A stretch of 64,000 nucleotides of DNA from Oscillospiraceae bacterium (lineage in GTDB: Bacteria > Bacillota > Clostridia > Oscillospirales > Acutalibacteraceae): NCBI GenBank assembly GCA_015066085.1, contig SVPA01000001.1, forward strand, positions 117,999 through 181,998. The letters run 5' to 3'. The notes under the pieces were generated by a model. It saw only the letters and a list, made by a program, of their open reading frames with translations. It was not told the origin of the DNA and did not search any database. Below, one piece after another: positions 8,748 to 17,015 of this stretch. Positions within the stretch are counted from its first letter, which is position 1. Every line of letters begins with the position of its first letter. A program made the position numbers and the translations under genes.

Positions 8748-9545
8748 TTATTTAGAAAGAAGTGCTTTATCGCTTGTAAATTCGCTTCCGCTTGCCTTTT
8801 CGAAAAGGCCGAGTAACTGATTTATAGTCAGTTTTTTCTTTTCTTCGCCCGAAACGTCAACCACAATTCTTCCCTCGTCCATCATAATAAGACGGTTACC
8901 ATAGGTAATGGCGTCATGCATATTATGAGTTATCATAAGGGTTGTGAGGTTGTTTTCACGAACAATTTTTTCGGTTATTTCTAAAACCTTTGCCGCAGTT
9001 TTTGGGTCAAGGGCGGCAGTATGTTCATCGAGAAGGAGAAGTTTAGGCTTTTTAAGGGTTGCCATTATAAGTGTTACCGCCTGTCTTTGACCGCCCGAAA
9101 GCAGACCAACCTTTGCACTAAGGCGGTTTTCAAGCCCTAAATCAAGTTGTTTTAAAAGTTCTTTATACTGTATTCTTTCGGCCTTTTTAACGCCCCAACG
9201 GAATTTGCGTTTTGTGCCTCTTCTGGCGGCGATTGCAAGGTTTTCAGCAATTTCCATATCGGGAGCAGTACCCTTCATTGGGTCTTGGAAAACACGTCCT
9301 AAAAATTTTGCACGGCGGTGTTCTGCCATATTTGTAACATTTACACCGTCTATTTCAATAGTGCCGTAGTCGGGTTTGAAAGCACCTGCAATAGCGTTAA
9401 GCATTGTAGACTTTCCGGCACCGTTTCCGCCGATAACCGTAACAAAATCTCCGTCATTGATAGTGAGATTAAGTCCGCTGAGAGCCGTTTTTGCATTTAC
9501 TGTTCCGGGGTTAAAGGTTTTTTGAAGATTGGTTATTTTAAGCAT
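8748..9545 (-). CDS. ABC transporter ATP-binding protein, TrpZ type
   Basis: ATPase subunit of a TrpXYZ-type amino-acid importer. Walker A GGNGAGKST lies near residue 38, the signature LSGGQRQA near 145, Walker B LLLLDEHTAALDP and the H-loop TLMITHNMHDA after it. The GRVFQDP Q-loop is also seen. Start chosen at ATG 9545 behind GGGAGG with 8-base spacing; a GTG three codons earlier is less well placed. It overlaps the permease stop by 8 bases. It is the last gene of the importer operon controlled by the T-box upstream. Confidence 0.92.
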   Translation of the reverse strand: MLKITNLQKTFNPGTVNAKTALSGLNLTINDGDFVTVIGGNGAGKSTMLNAIAGAFKPDYGTIEIDGVNVTNMAEHRRAKFLGRVFQDPMKGTAPDMEIAENLAIAARRGTKRKFRWGVKKAERIQYKELLKQLDLGLENRLSAKVGLLSGGQRQAVTLIMATLKKPKLLLLDEHTAALDPKTAAKVLEITEKIVRENNLTTLMITHNMHDAITYGNRLIMMDEGRIVVDVSGEEKKKLTINQLLGLFEKASGSEFTSDKALLSK

Positions 9546-10452
9546 TCGGCTCACCTCCCTGTTCTATTGGAAGGGATTTTTGCTTTTTAAAATATTCTCC
9601 CTTTAAATAAGGAACGGCAAGGAAAACGGCAACGATTATTGCCGAAAGCATTTTAAGATAGTCGGTTTTAAGTCCTAAAAGAATAACAAAGTTATAAACT
9701 ATGTAATAAACCACTCCTCCGCCGACAACACCGATAAGACTTACGACAAAGTTGGGTTTAATTTTAAGGGAAACCGACAGACCGATAAATATTGCCGCAA
9801 GGCCGATAACTATTGCACCTCTGCCATCGTTGATATTTGCCGAGCCTTTATATTGAGCAAGTAGCGCGCCGGCAAGGGCAACGATTCCGTTAGAAATAGC
9901 AAGGCCGATTACCTTATTCTTTTTAACGTTTATTCCTTGGGCACGGCTCATATCGGGGTTATCTCCCGTTGATTTCAGGGTTAAACCTATTTCGGTATAG
10001 AAGAAGAGCCAAAGCAGAACTATTACACAGGCGATTATAACGCCGAGCGTAACAATAGCCATTTTGTTGTTACTCATACTAAGCAAAACGGTATGGGTAC
10101 CGCCGACAAGGGAAACAAGTGATTTTCCCCCGAGAATTGCAAGGTTGACCGAATAGAGCATAAGTTGGCTTAAAATACCCGCAAGAATTGAGGGTATTCC
10201 AAGGGCAGTATGGAGAAAACCGGTTACAGCCCCTGCCAACATTCCTGCAATAAAGGCGACAAGAATGCTAACATAAAAGGGCACACCATTAGTAATTAAA
10301 ACGGCACAGACACAGCCTCCGGTACATATTGAACCGTCTACCGTTAAATCTGCAATATCAAGGATTTTAAAGGATATATAGACGCCTATTGCCATTAAGC
10401 CCCAGATAAGACCTTCGGCAACTGCACCGGGTAAAGCATTTAAAAAAGCCAT
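9538..10452 (-). CDS. ABC transporter permease, TrpY type
   Basis: Integral membrane subunit of the importer, 304 residues and about eight to nine hydrophobic helices, of the branched-chain/ribose permease superfamily (BPD_transp_2). Family features include GLIWGLMAIGVYISFKILD at the N-terminus, DLTVDGS and the loop GDNPDMSRAQGINV, the coupling region that contacts the ATPase. It sits between the solute-binding lipoprotein (17 bases upstream) and the ATPase (8-base overlap), so the three form one operon. Confidence 0.92.
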   Translation of the reverse strand: MAFLNALPGAVAEGLIWGLMAIGVYISFKILDIADLTVDGSICTGGCVCAVLITNGVPFYVSILVAFIAGMLAGAVTGFLHTALGIPSILAGILSQLMLYSVNLAILGGKSLVSLVGGTHTVLLSMSNNKMAIVTLGVIIACVIVLLWLFFYTEIGLTLKSTGDNPDMSRAQGINVKKNKVIGLAISNGIVALAGALLAQYKGSANINDGRGAIVIGLAAIFIGLSVSLKIKPNFVVSLIGVVGGGVVYYIVYNFVILLGLKTDYLKMLSAIIVAVFLAVPYLKGEYFKKQKSLPIEQGGEPNA

Positions 10453-10469
10453 TATTTACCTCTTAAAAA

Positions 10470-11399
10470 TTATTGTTGGGGAATTTCAATTCCAAGAGCA
10501 GTGCAAATATCGTTGTTGTAAACAACAGAGGGTTCTATTGTTAAGACGCTGATATCTTCGGGAGTTTTGTTTCCAAGAAGAATTTCGGCAGCCATTTTAC
10601 CGGTTTCAACGCCGAGTTTATAGTAGTCGATTGCAAGACTTGCATAGCAGATAGAACCGCCGTAACTTGTATATACGGGGACCTTTTTGTCATTACAAAT
10701 TGTTCCGACAACCGAGTCATTGTCGGCAACGGTATTATCAGAAGGAATGTAGATTGCTTTACACTCGTTTGCAGCCGAGGTTGTAACGGTTTGAAGTTCG
10801 GTGGTTTCAGAGAAGGTGTAAGCCTTTACAACGATACCTTTAGCCTCGAAAAGTTCCTTAACGGCCTTGTACTGAATAAGCGAGTTGGACTCGTTTGTGC
10901 AGTAGATGACGCCAACCTGGTCGCCTGCTTTAAGTGCTAAAGAGTCAATCATCATCTGAGCCTGGTCGGCAAAGGGAACAGCATCGGAGGTTCCGGTTAC
11001 ATTAGCGGGAATTTTTCCTGCGAAGGTGTCATTATAATCGGTAACCGAAGTTCCGAGCACGGGGATAGCAGTTGTAGCATTAGCAGCGGCAAGAAGTGCG
11101 GGGGTTGCGTTTGCCATTATAAGATTTACCTGCTTTGCAGTAAAAGTATTGATAATAGTAGTACAAACACTGGTTTCACCACTTGCAACCTGGGTGTCAA
11201 ATTTAACGGTTTTACCGCTTTCAGCGAGGGCTTCGGTTAAGCCGTCTTTAAAGCCGTTAGTCGCTTTATCAAGCGATTCGTGCTCCATAAACTGACAGAT
11301 GCCTACGGTATAGTCGGCTTTTTCTCCGCAAGAAGAAAGGGTCAGGCAACCGCAAAGGCAAAGCGCGACTGCCAAAGTAACTGATAACAACTTTTTCAT
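10470..11399 (-). CDS. ABC transporter substrate-binding lipoprotein, TrpX type
   Basis: Extracellular solute-binding protein of PF04392, the family of the predicted tryptophan/tyrosine carrier TrpX. After the start MKKLLSVTLAVALCL a lipobox (LTLSSC) marks lipid attachment to Cys near residue 25. The mature part shows VGICQFMEHESLDKATNGF and two Rossmann-like lobes (IPVLGTSVTDY, YIPSDNTVADN). The ATG at 11399 has a TAAGGAGTT RBS; an in-frame extension further up lies inside the leader terminator. The substrate is probably an aromatic or other amino acid whose identity should match the T-box specifier. Confidence 0.92.
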   Translation of the reverse strand: MKKLLSVTLAVALCLCGCLTLSSCGEKADYTVGICQFMEHESLDKATNGFKDGLTEALAESGKTVKFDTQVASGETSVCTTIINTFTAKQVNLIMANATPALLAAANATTAIPVLGTSVTDYNDTFAGKIPANVTGTSDAVPFADQAQMMIDSLALKAGDQVGVIYCTNESNSLIQYKAVKELFEAKGIVVKAYTFSETTELQTVTTSAANECKAIYIPSDNTVADNDSVVGTICNDKKVPVYTSYGGSICYASLAIDYYKLGVETGKMAAEILLGNKTPEDISVLTIEPSVVYNNDICTALGIEIPQQ

Positions 11400-11404
11400 A
11401 ATTA

Positions 11405-11728
11405 AACTCCTTAAAATAAATTTAATTAACACGGATTCCCGTGAAAAAAACAATAAAAAACGTCCCTATTTCCCAAAAGGAAAACAGGGACGGTAAAAAC
11501 CGCGGTACCACTCTGCTTCACCCTTTTCTCACAAAAAGGGCCTCATCGGGTGCGTTCACACCACAGCAAGATAACGGTTGCAACCGGTAAAGCCTACACA
11601 GCCGAAGCCTTCAGCCCACAGTTAACGGAAGGAATTCGCTTTGTTTACACGATACTGTTTCGCACCAACCAACAGTTCTCTGAACCGATTAAAACAGAGG
11701 TACTTATTTCCGCTCAAACACTTTATAT
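11405..11728 (-). promoter_or_regulatory. T-box riboswitch leader of the TrpXYZ-type importer
   Basis: On the minus strand the leader has the specifier-loop 5' element AGTA, a GGTG-like apical element, the specifier-loop 3' GAA, the T-box core GTGGTACCGCGG (11500-11513) and a terminator ending in a T run. In the two other T-boxes of this window the codon follows GAA plus one base (thrS: GAA-C-ACC; cysE: GAA-G-TGC). The same rule here gives GAA-T-TCC, a Ser codon at 11631-11633. A one-base shift would give TTC (Phe). The variable T-box base is U, which pairs with discriminator A, better for tRNA-Phe than for tRNA-Ser (G). No Trp codon (TGG) lies at that place. Confidence 0.9.
11452..11492 (-). 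terminator. T-box regulatory terminator
   Basis: Stem CGTCCCT/AGGGACG with inner pairing, followed on the minus strand by TTTTTTATT. The T-box core just upstream can pair with its 5' arm to form the antiterminator. Confidence 0.85.
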
Positions 11729-11732
11729 GAGT

Positions 11733-11761
11733 ATTTTAACGAATGGTTCTCTTTTTGTCAA
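11733..11761 (-). promoter_or_regulatory. Promoter of the T-box importer operon
   Basis: Minus-strand TTGACA (11756-11761), a 17-base spacer and TAAAAT (11733-11738). It begins 11 bases after the stop of the upstream permease gene. Confidence 0.75.
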
Positions 11762-11771
11762 GAAAATTTTA

Positions 11772-12737
11772 CTACCGTTCTTCTCTGAAGTAGTTAAGAC
11801 CAAGATTTTCAGGAGGTTGATTCTTTTTACGGCTTCTGATACTGGTAAAGATGAGAACGATTATTGTAACGACATACGGAAGCATTTTGAAAAGTTCCTG
11901 ATTGGCAATATCGAGCCCTAAATAACTGTTCGCAACGTAAAGAGCACCGAAGGCAACCGAGCCGATAACCGCAAGATTGGGTTTCCAGACTGTAAAGATT
12001 ACAAGTGCGAGAGCAAGCCAACCCAGGTCGTCAATCATATATTCCCAAGTTCCCTCAAGATAGTCCATAATAAAGGTCAGACCGCCAAGTCCCGCAATAG
12101 CACAGCCTATACAGGTTGCAAGATAGCGGTAGAGGGAAACGTTTATTCCCGCAGCGTCGGCAGTTGCCGGGTTTTCGCCCACAGCACGAAGATTAAGACC
12201 TATTCGGGTTTTACTTAAAACAAAGGCGCAAATAAGAGCAATTGCAATAGACAGATATACCATTATTCCAAAATCGAGGAAGAGTTTTCCAAAACCACCA
12301 AGTTCATCGGAAAAAGGAAGAAGGTCAAGCAAGGAGGCGGTAAAGAACTTTCTGCCTCTTGCAAACGAACCTACGGTATCTGCCTTTTCAATAATATATT
12401 CTGAAACACCGATACCAAAGGTGGTAAGGGTAAGTCCCGTAACATTCTGATTTGCACGAAGGGTAACGGTTAAGAAACTAAAAAGAAGTCCCATAAGAGC
12501 ACCGCCGATAAGGGTAGCAATAACAGGAATAATCACGGCAAGAATACCGTTTGTACCCTTAATTCCTACTGCCGAAAAGTAAACCGCTTCGGCGTAGCAA
12601 CCACAGGCGGCTCCGACACACATAACTCCCGGTATTCCGAGATTTAAGTGACCCGATTTTTCGGTTATTGTTTCACCCGTTGAACCAAAAAGGAGGGTCA
12701 TTCCAAGACGTATAGCGCTAACTAAAAATGCAATCAT
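11772..12737 (-). CDS. ABC permease 2 of a BMP/nucleoside-type importer
   Basis: Membrane subunit (321 residues, about nine helices) of an importer for nucleosides or similar compounds, BPD_transp_2 family. Typical motifs are the N-terminal GATGETITEKSGHLNLG-like segment (here STGETITEKSGHLNLGIPG) and the coupling loop GENPATADAAGINV. It overlaps the upstream permease by the ATGA junction and is the last gene of its operon. No intrinsic terminator is seen between its stop and the T-box promoter of the next importer. Confidence 0.92.
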   Translation of the reverse strand: MIAFLVSAIRLGMTLLFGSTGETITEKSGHLNLGIPGVMCVGAACGCYAEAVYFSAVGIKGTNGILAVIIPVIATLIGGALMGLLFSFLTVTLRANQNVTGLTLTTFGIGVSEYIIEKADTVGSFARGRKFFTASLLDLLPFSDELGGFGKLFLDFGIMVYLSIAIALICAFVLSKTRIGLNLRAVGENPATADAAGINVSLYRYLATCIGCAIAGLGGLTFIMDYLEGTWEYMIDDLGWLALALVIFTVWKPNLAVIGSVAFGALYVANSYLGLDIANQELFKMLPYVVTIIVLIFTSIRSRKKNQPPENLGLNYFREER

Positions 12738-13831
12738 TTCACTTCCTCCTTTGAACGTTTTGTTCTTACAATTTTATAGCGGAGGAAAAATTCACAACCG
12801 ATAATAAAGAAAAGAATAATTCCCGTCATAATATCGGAGATGGAACTTGAGATGCCGATAACCATATTAAGTTGACTAGCGCCCATTTCTAAAAAGACAA
12901 TCAGAAAGGCGGTGAGTATCATATAGATTGGGTGGAATTTAGCGAGCCAGGAAACCATTATTGCCGTAAAGCCTCTACCCCCGACAACCTCGGTATTGAT
13001 AGTATGGGTAGAACCGCCGACCAAAAGCAGACCCATAAGTCCGCAGATAGCGCCCGAAATAATAAGGGTTCTGATAATAACCTTTTTAACATTTATTCCG
13101 ATATATTTAGCGGTGTTTTCACTTTCGCCTACAACCGAAATTTCGTAACCTTGTTTTGAATATTTAAGATAAATATACAAGGCCACCGTAACAACAACAA
13201 CTATAATAATATTAAGAAGTTGCTCATTTCCGAAAAGTACGGGCAAACCGTATTCGTGCATTGGGGTAAGAACGCCCGAACCGCTTTTAACGAAAAACTT
13301 TAAGAACCAGGCGACAAGTTGTATTGCAACATAGTTCATCATAAGCGTGAAAAGGGTTTCGTTAGTGTTCCACATAGCCTTAAAGAAGGCGGGAACAAAC
13401 GCCCAGATAATGCCCGCAATAACACTTGCACAGGTCATAACAAGAATTAACAACGGAAGGGGCATTTTATCGCCGAGGAAAAGCATTACCATAACGGTTG
13501 CAAGGCCTCCGATGAGCACCTGACCTTCAGCACCGATATTCCAAAACCGCATTTTGAAAGCAGGGGTAACCGCAAGGGAGATTCCCAAAAGAATAGCCGT
13601 TTTATGAAGCATATCCCAGACGCGGTCAATATGACCGAAAACACCGTCAAACATAGTTGTATAAACTATGAGCGGATTTTTGCCCGTAACAACAGTTATA
13701 AAGATTCCCGAAATTATAAGAGCAGAAAGAATTGCAACCGCGCGGACAATTATGCCGTAGTACCAGGTTGTTTCGCCGCGTTTGGCAATATGAAAAGGAG
13801 GACTTTTAAGTTTTTTTGACACTTTTCCCAT
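12734..13831 (-). CDS. ABC permease 1 of a BMP/nucleoside-type importer
   Basis: First membrane subunit, 365 residues with about ten hydrophobic segments, BPD_transp_2 family. It shows the conserved FNIGAEGQ-type motif (MRFWNIGAEGQVLIGG near residue 95) and the coupling loop GESENTAKYIGINV. It starts two bases after the ATPase stop and ends in an ATGA overlap with the second permease. Together they form the heterodimeric channel of a NupNOPQ/YufNOPQ-like system. Confidence 0.92.
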   Translation of the reverse strand: MGKVSKKLKSPPFHIAKRGETTWYYGIIVRAVAILSALIISGIFITVVTGKNPLIVYTTMFDGVFGHIDRVWDMLHKTAILLGISLAVTPAFKMRFWNIGAEGQVLIGGLATVMVMLFLGDKMPLPLLILVMTCASVIAGIIWAFVPAFFKAMWNTNETLFTLMMNYVAIQLVAWFLKFFVKSGSGVLTPMHEYGLPVLFGNEQLLNIIIVVVVTVALYIYLKYSKQGYEISVVGESENTAKYIGINVKKVIIRTLIISGAICGLMGLLLVGGSTHTINTEVVGGRGFTAIMVSWLAKFHPIYMILTAFLIVFLEMGASQLNMVIGISSSISDIMTGIILFFIIGCEFFLRYKIVRTKRSKEEVK

Positions 13832-13833
13832 AT

Positions 13834-15387
13834 TTAAGCCTCCGTTTCCTTAAGATTTTCTTCCGGCTGGACAGATTTTGTCATAAGCAGACCGATTTCA
13901 TCTTTTGAGGCGGTTCTGCCATCTACAATTCCGGTTACTTTTCCTGAATTTATTACAAGAATTCTATCGCAAAGTTCTATAAGCACGTCAAGGTCTTCTC
14001 CGACGAAGATAACCGCAACGCCGTTTTCTTTTTGCTGATTAAGAAGATTATATATGGTATAGGACGAGTTTACATCAAGTCCTCGAACGGGATAAGCCGC
14101 CATCAGAACAGAGGGCGAAGCGGCAATTTCACGGCCGACAAGCACCTTTTGGACATTACCGCCCGAAAGTTGTCTTATTGGGGTGTTGGCACTTGGGGTA
14201 ACAACCTCAAGTTCGTCAATAATCTGCTCGGCAAGATTTTTAGGCTCACTTCGCTTTAAGAAGACCGAACGGCCCTTGCTGTAACTTCTGAGCATTATAT
14301 TATCAATTATGTCCATATTCCCTACAAGGCCCATTCCAAGACGGTCTTCGGGAACGAAGGAAAGACGAACGCCTAAATCACGAATTTGAATAGGAGTTTT
14401 GTCGCGAAGATTTTCGGGAGCGTTTGTTTCGGGGGTATAATAAACAATTTCGCCGCTATTTAGTTTATGAAGCCCTGCGATTGCTTCAAGCAGTTCTCTT
14501 TGTCCGCTTCCGGCAATTCCCGCAATTCCGAGAATTTCTCCCGAACGGGCGGTAAAAGAAATATCGTCAAGGATTTTGCGTCCCTCTTCGTCGGTACTTG
14601 TAATGCCCGAAACTTCAAGTCTGTTTACGGGGTTTAGAGGCTCACTTCGGCGGATATTAAGGTCGACCTTTTTGCCCATCATCATTTCGGTAAGCTCTGC
14701 CTCATTGGTTTCGGCAGTATTTACGGTTGCTATATGCTCACCCTTGCGAAGAACGGCAACTCGGTCAGAAATTGAGAGCACTTCGTGCATTTTATGGGTA
14801 ATTATAATAATTGACTTTCCGTCTTCTCTCATTCGGCGAAGAATTCCGAAAAGATTTTCAATTTCCTGGGGAGTGAGTACGGCGGTCGGTTCGTCAAGAA
14901 TAAGAATATCGGCGCCACGGTAGAGAACCTTAAGTATCTCAACCGTTTGTTTCTCGGAAACCGACATATCGCAAATTCGCTTTTCGGGGTCGATAATAAA
15001 ACCGTAACGTTGGGTGATTTCAACCACCTTTTTATTAACTCTTGAAAGGTTATAGCCTTTTTTATCCTTTATTCCAAGAGCGATATTTTCAACAGCAGAA
15101 AAAACATTAACAAGTTTAAAATGCTGATGAATCATTCCTATTTTGTATTTAAAAGCGTCTTTTGGGGAGGATATGACAGCCTTTTCGCCGTTTATTACGA
15201 TTTCTCCCTCATCAGGGAAATAGATGCCCGCAACCATATTCATAAGGGTTGTTTTTCCGCTTCCGTTTTCACCGAGAATAGCAAGAATTTCGCCCTTTCT
15301 GACGTCAAGGTTGCAGTTATTATTAGCAATTACGCTGCCGAAGGTTTTGGTTATTCCTCGACATTCAAGTGCAATTTCGTGTGCCAC
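13834..15387 (-). CDS. Double ABC ATPase of a BMP/nucleoside-type importer
   Basis: ATPase with two fused nucleotide-binding domains, about 517 residues, as in sugar and nucleoside importers. Domain 1 has Walker A GENGSGKTT (near 33-41), MSVSEKQ in place of the LSGGQ signature, and Walker B LILDEPTA; domain 2 has GIAGSGQRE as its degenerate Walker A, LSGGNVQK as signature, and VRGLD in place of Walker B. Such asymmetry is normal for the family. Start chosen at GTG 15387, 6 bases after TTGGAGG; a TTG further up would place the RBS inside the gene. Confidence 0.93.
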   Translation of the reverse strand: MAHEIALECRGITKTFGSVIANNNCNLDVRKGEILAILGENGSGKTTLMNMVAGIYFPDEGEIVINGEKAVISSPKDAFKYKIGMIHQHFKLVNVFSAVENIALGIKDKKGYNLSRVNKKVVEITQRYGFIIDPEKRICDMSVSEKQTVEILKVLYRGADILILDEPTAVLTPQEIENLFGILRRMREDGKSIIIITHKMHEVLSISDRVAVLRKGEHIATVNTAETNEAELTEMMMGKKVDLNIRRSEPLNPVNRLEVSGITSTDEEGRKILDDISFTARSGEILGIAGIAGSGQRELLEAIAGLHKLNSGEIVYYTPETNAPENLRDKTPIQIRDLGVRLSFVPEDRLGMGLVGNMDIIDNIMLRSYSKGRSVFLKRSEPKNLAEQIIDELEVVTPSANTPIRQLSGGNVQKVLVGREIAASPSVLMAAYPVRGLDVNSSYTIYNLLNQQKENGVAVIFVGEDLDVLIELCDRILVINSGKVTGIVDGRTASKDEIGLLMTKSVQPEENLKETEA

Positions 15388-15409
15388 AATATACCTCCAA
15401 TTCAAACTT

Positions 15410-15492
15410 AATTTAAATCCGATAAATCTAAAACTCTTTTAAATTTATCGGGTTTAAATTAGGAAATAGGCGGAGTAAAAACTCCGCCTATT
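15410..15492 (-). other. Two stem-loops between the lipoprotein and ATPase genes
   Basis: One hairpin pairs 15410-15427 with 15443-15460 (18 bp, one G-U). The second pairs 15465-15475 with 15482-15492 (11 bp, perfect). Neither is followed by a strong T run on the minus strand. Such intercistronic hairpins often protect the solute-binding-protein message from decay, so this gene can be made in excess of the other subunits; that role is inference. Confidence 0.7.
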
Positions 15493-15509
15493 CTTAACGG
15501 TTTAATAAA

Positions 15510-16766
15510 TTAGAACTTTTCGTTTAAGAGGGTGATGCCGTCGATACGAAGGTCGAAGCAAGGAGCAGAACGATATTCAGACTCGTGGAAATAGCCGTCT
15601 GCGATAACTTCGGTATCGGGGGTGTAAGCAGCGTCGGTATCAACGTCAGCCTTGTAGGTATCAAGAGTCTTACCGCCAACGGTGAAGTTTTTGGTATCGA
15701 ATACCTTAATGGTGCCGTTTTTGAGTTTGTCAGCAGCCTCTTTGATTGCGTCAACGGTTCCTTCTGCAGCAACATCGAGGTTGATTCCGGTAAGAACTAC
15801 AGAACCTTCTTCAAGTCCGCCGCACCAGTCGTCAGCAATCTCTTTGCCGATAACTACGCACTCAACAATATAGTTGTAGTAAGGAGCCCAGTCGATTCTG
15901 GAAGAAACGACAAAGGTCTCGGGGCAGGACTCATAGGTGCTTCCGTTGTAGGAAACGTTGGGAACACCGGCAGCCTCACAAGCGGAGGGAGCGCCCATAG
16001 AGTCAGCGTGCTGAGAAATAAGAACGCAGTTCTTATCAAGAAGGGCTTCAGCGGCATTCTTTTCGCCTACAACATCATACCAAGAACCAGTAAACTGAAC
16101 ATCCATTGTAACAGAGGGGCAAACAGATTTTGCGCCGAGGTAGAAAGAGGTGTAACCGGAGATAACCTCTGCATAGGTATATGCACCGACATAACCGATT
16201 TTAGCCTGTTCAGCGGTAATATCGCCGGCTTCAATCATTTCGTTGAGTTTCATACCTGCAGCGATACCGGCAAGGTAACGGCCCTCATAGATAGAAGCGA
16301 AAGCGTTGTTGTAGTTAGGAAGTTTTTCGGTGTGAGCCTTGGTTCCGGTAGCGTGGCAGAACTGTACATCTTTGAATTCTTTAGCAGCCTTAATAATAAA
16401 GTCTTCATGGCCGAAAGAGTTAGCAAAGATAAGGTCGCAGCCTTCGGTTACAAGGTCTTTTGCTGCCTGATAGCAGTCGTCAGTTTCGGGAACATTCTTC
16501 TTTACAAGAACCTGTTCGTCGGTAAGGCCGGTTGCTTCTTTAAGGGCAGTAACGCCGTTAAGGAAGTTAAGGTCGTAGGTGGACTTTTCGTCATGGAGAC
16601 AGATAAAGCCAACCTTGAAATCATCGGGGATTTCATAATCTGCCTTAAGGGCAACGGCTGCAAGGGGAGCTTCGCTCATTCCAAGAGCCTCTTCATTTTC
16701 TCCGCCGCAAGCAACTAAGCAGAAGAGCATAGCAACAGCGAGGAGAAGCGCGATGAGTTTTTTCAT
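15510..16766 (-). CDS. BMP-family substrate-binding lipoprotein (BmpA/PnrA-like)
   Basis: Solute-binding lipoprotein of the PF02608 family, which includes the purine nucleoside receptor PnrA; about 418 residues, longer than the usual 330-360 because of a C-terminal extension. Start MKKLIALLLAVAML with lipobox LVAC near residue 17-20. Motifs: VGFICLHDEKSTYDLNF (ligand pocket entry), SFGHEDFIIKAAKEF, and IGYVGAYTYAEVISGYTSFYLGA. ATG 16766 has GGAGG 6 bases upstream. Heads the operon lipoprotein-ATPase-permease-permease. Substrate is probably a nucleoside, but related proteins bind other ligands. Confidence 0.93.
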   Translation of the reverse strand: MKKLIALLLAVAMLFCLVACGGENEEALGMSEAPLAAVALKADYEIPDDFKVGFICLHDEKSTYDLNFLNGVTALKEATGLTDEQVLVKKNVPETDDCYQAAKDLVTEGCDLIFANSFGHEDFIIKAAKEFKDVQFCHATGTKAHTEKLPNYNNAFASIYEGRYLAGIAAGMKLNEMIEAGDITAEQAKIGYVGAYTYAEVISGYTSFYLGAKSVCPSVTMDVQFTGSWYDVVGEKNAAEALLDKNCVLISQHADSMGAPSACEAAGVPNVSYNGSTYESCPETFVVSSRIDWAPYYNYIVECVVIGKEIADDWCGGLEEGSVVLTGINLDVAAEGTVDAIKEAADKLKNGTIKVFDTKNFTVGGKTLDTYKADVDTDAAYTPDTEVIADGYFHESEYRSAPCFDLRIDGITLLNEKF

Positions 16767-16792
16767 AATCTTTTCCTCCAAAAAATTTTTTC

Positions 16793-16833
16793 GGGTTTCC
16801 CCTGTGATACGGCGCTCTGCTTTGACCGTATCA
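16793..16833 (-). promoter_or_regulatory. Two-hairpin 5' leader of the BMP operon
   Basis: Near the predicted transcript start, TGATACGG pairs with CCGTATCA (16805-16833, 13-base loop), then a small GGGG-AAA-CCC hairpin follows and GGAGG lies about 15 bases on. The leader is only about 70 bases. It could simply protect the 5' end, or be a small ligand-binding RNA; I cannot assign it to a known class. Confidence 0.5.
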
Positions 16834-16842
16834 GTTAACTTT

Positions 16843-16871
16843 ATTCTACTCTCTTTTACCTAAAAAGACAA
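16843..16871 (-). promoter_or_regulatory. Promoter of the BMP importer operon
   Basis: Minus-strand TTGTCT (16866-16871), 17-base spacer, TAGAAT (16843-16848). Confidence 0.6.
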
Positions 16872-16943
16872 GCGTTTTTTTAAAAATTTGAAGATTTATT
16901 TGTAATTTTTGCCTAAAAAGTTATTATTTTTAGTTTAGTTTTC

Positions 16944-16972
16944 TTGACAATATTATTATATTATGATATTTT
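16944..16972 (+). promoter_or_regulatory. Probable promoter of the GH127 gene
   Basis: TTGACA at 16944-16949, 17-base spacer, TATTTT at 16967-16972, within a very AT-rich stretch that also offers other -10 choices. Confidence 0.5.
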
Positions 16973-17015
16973 TATTAAAAGGTTTGAAAACCTTATATGA
17001 AAGGCAGGAACTGTT

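Noticed and set aside
11400..11453. N-terminal extension of the TrpX-type lipoprotein
   Set aside because: It lies inside the T-box terminator, and the lipoprotein signal begins at the inner ATG.
15585..16718. Long open frame of 377 codons antisense to the BMP lipoprotein gene
   Set aside because: It is a codon-bias shadow of a well-supported lipoprotein gene and has no RBS or recognisable domain.
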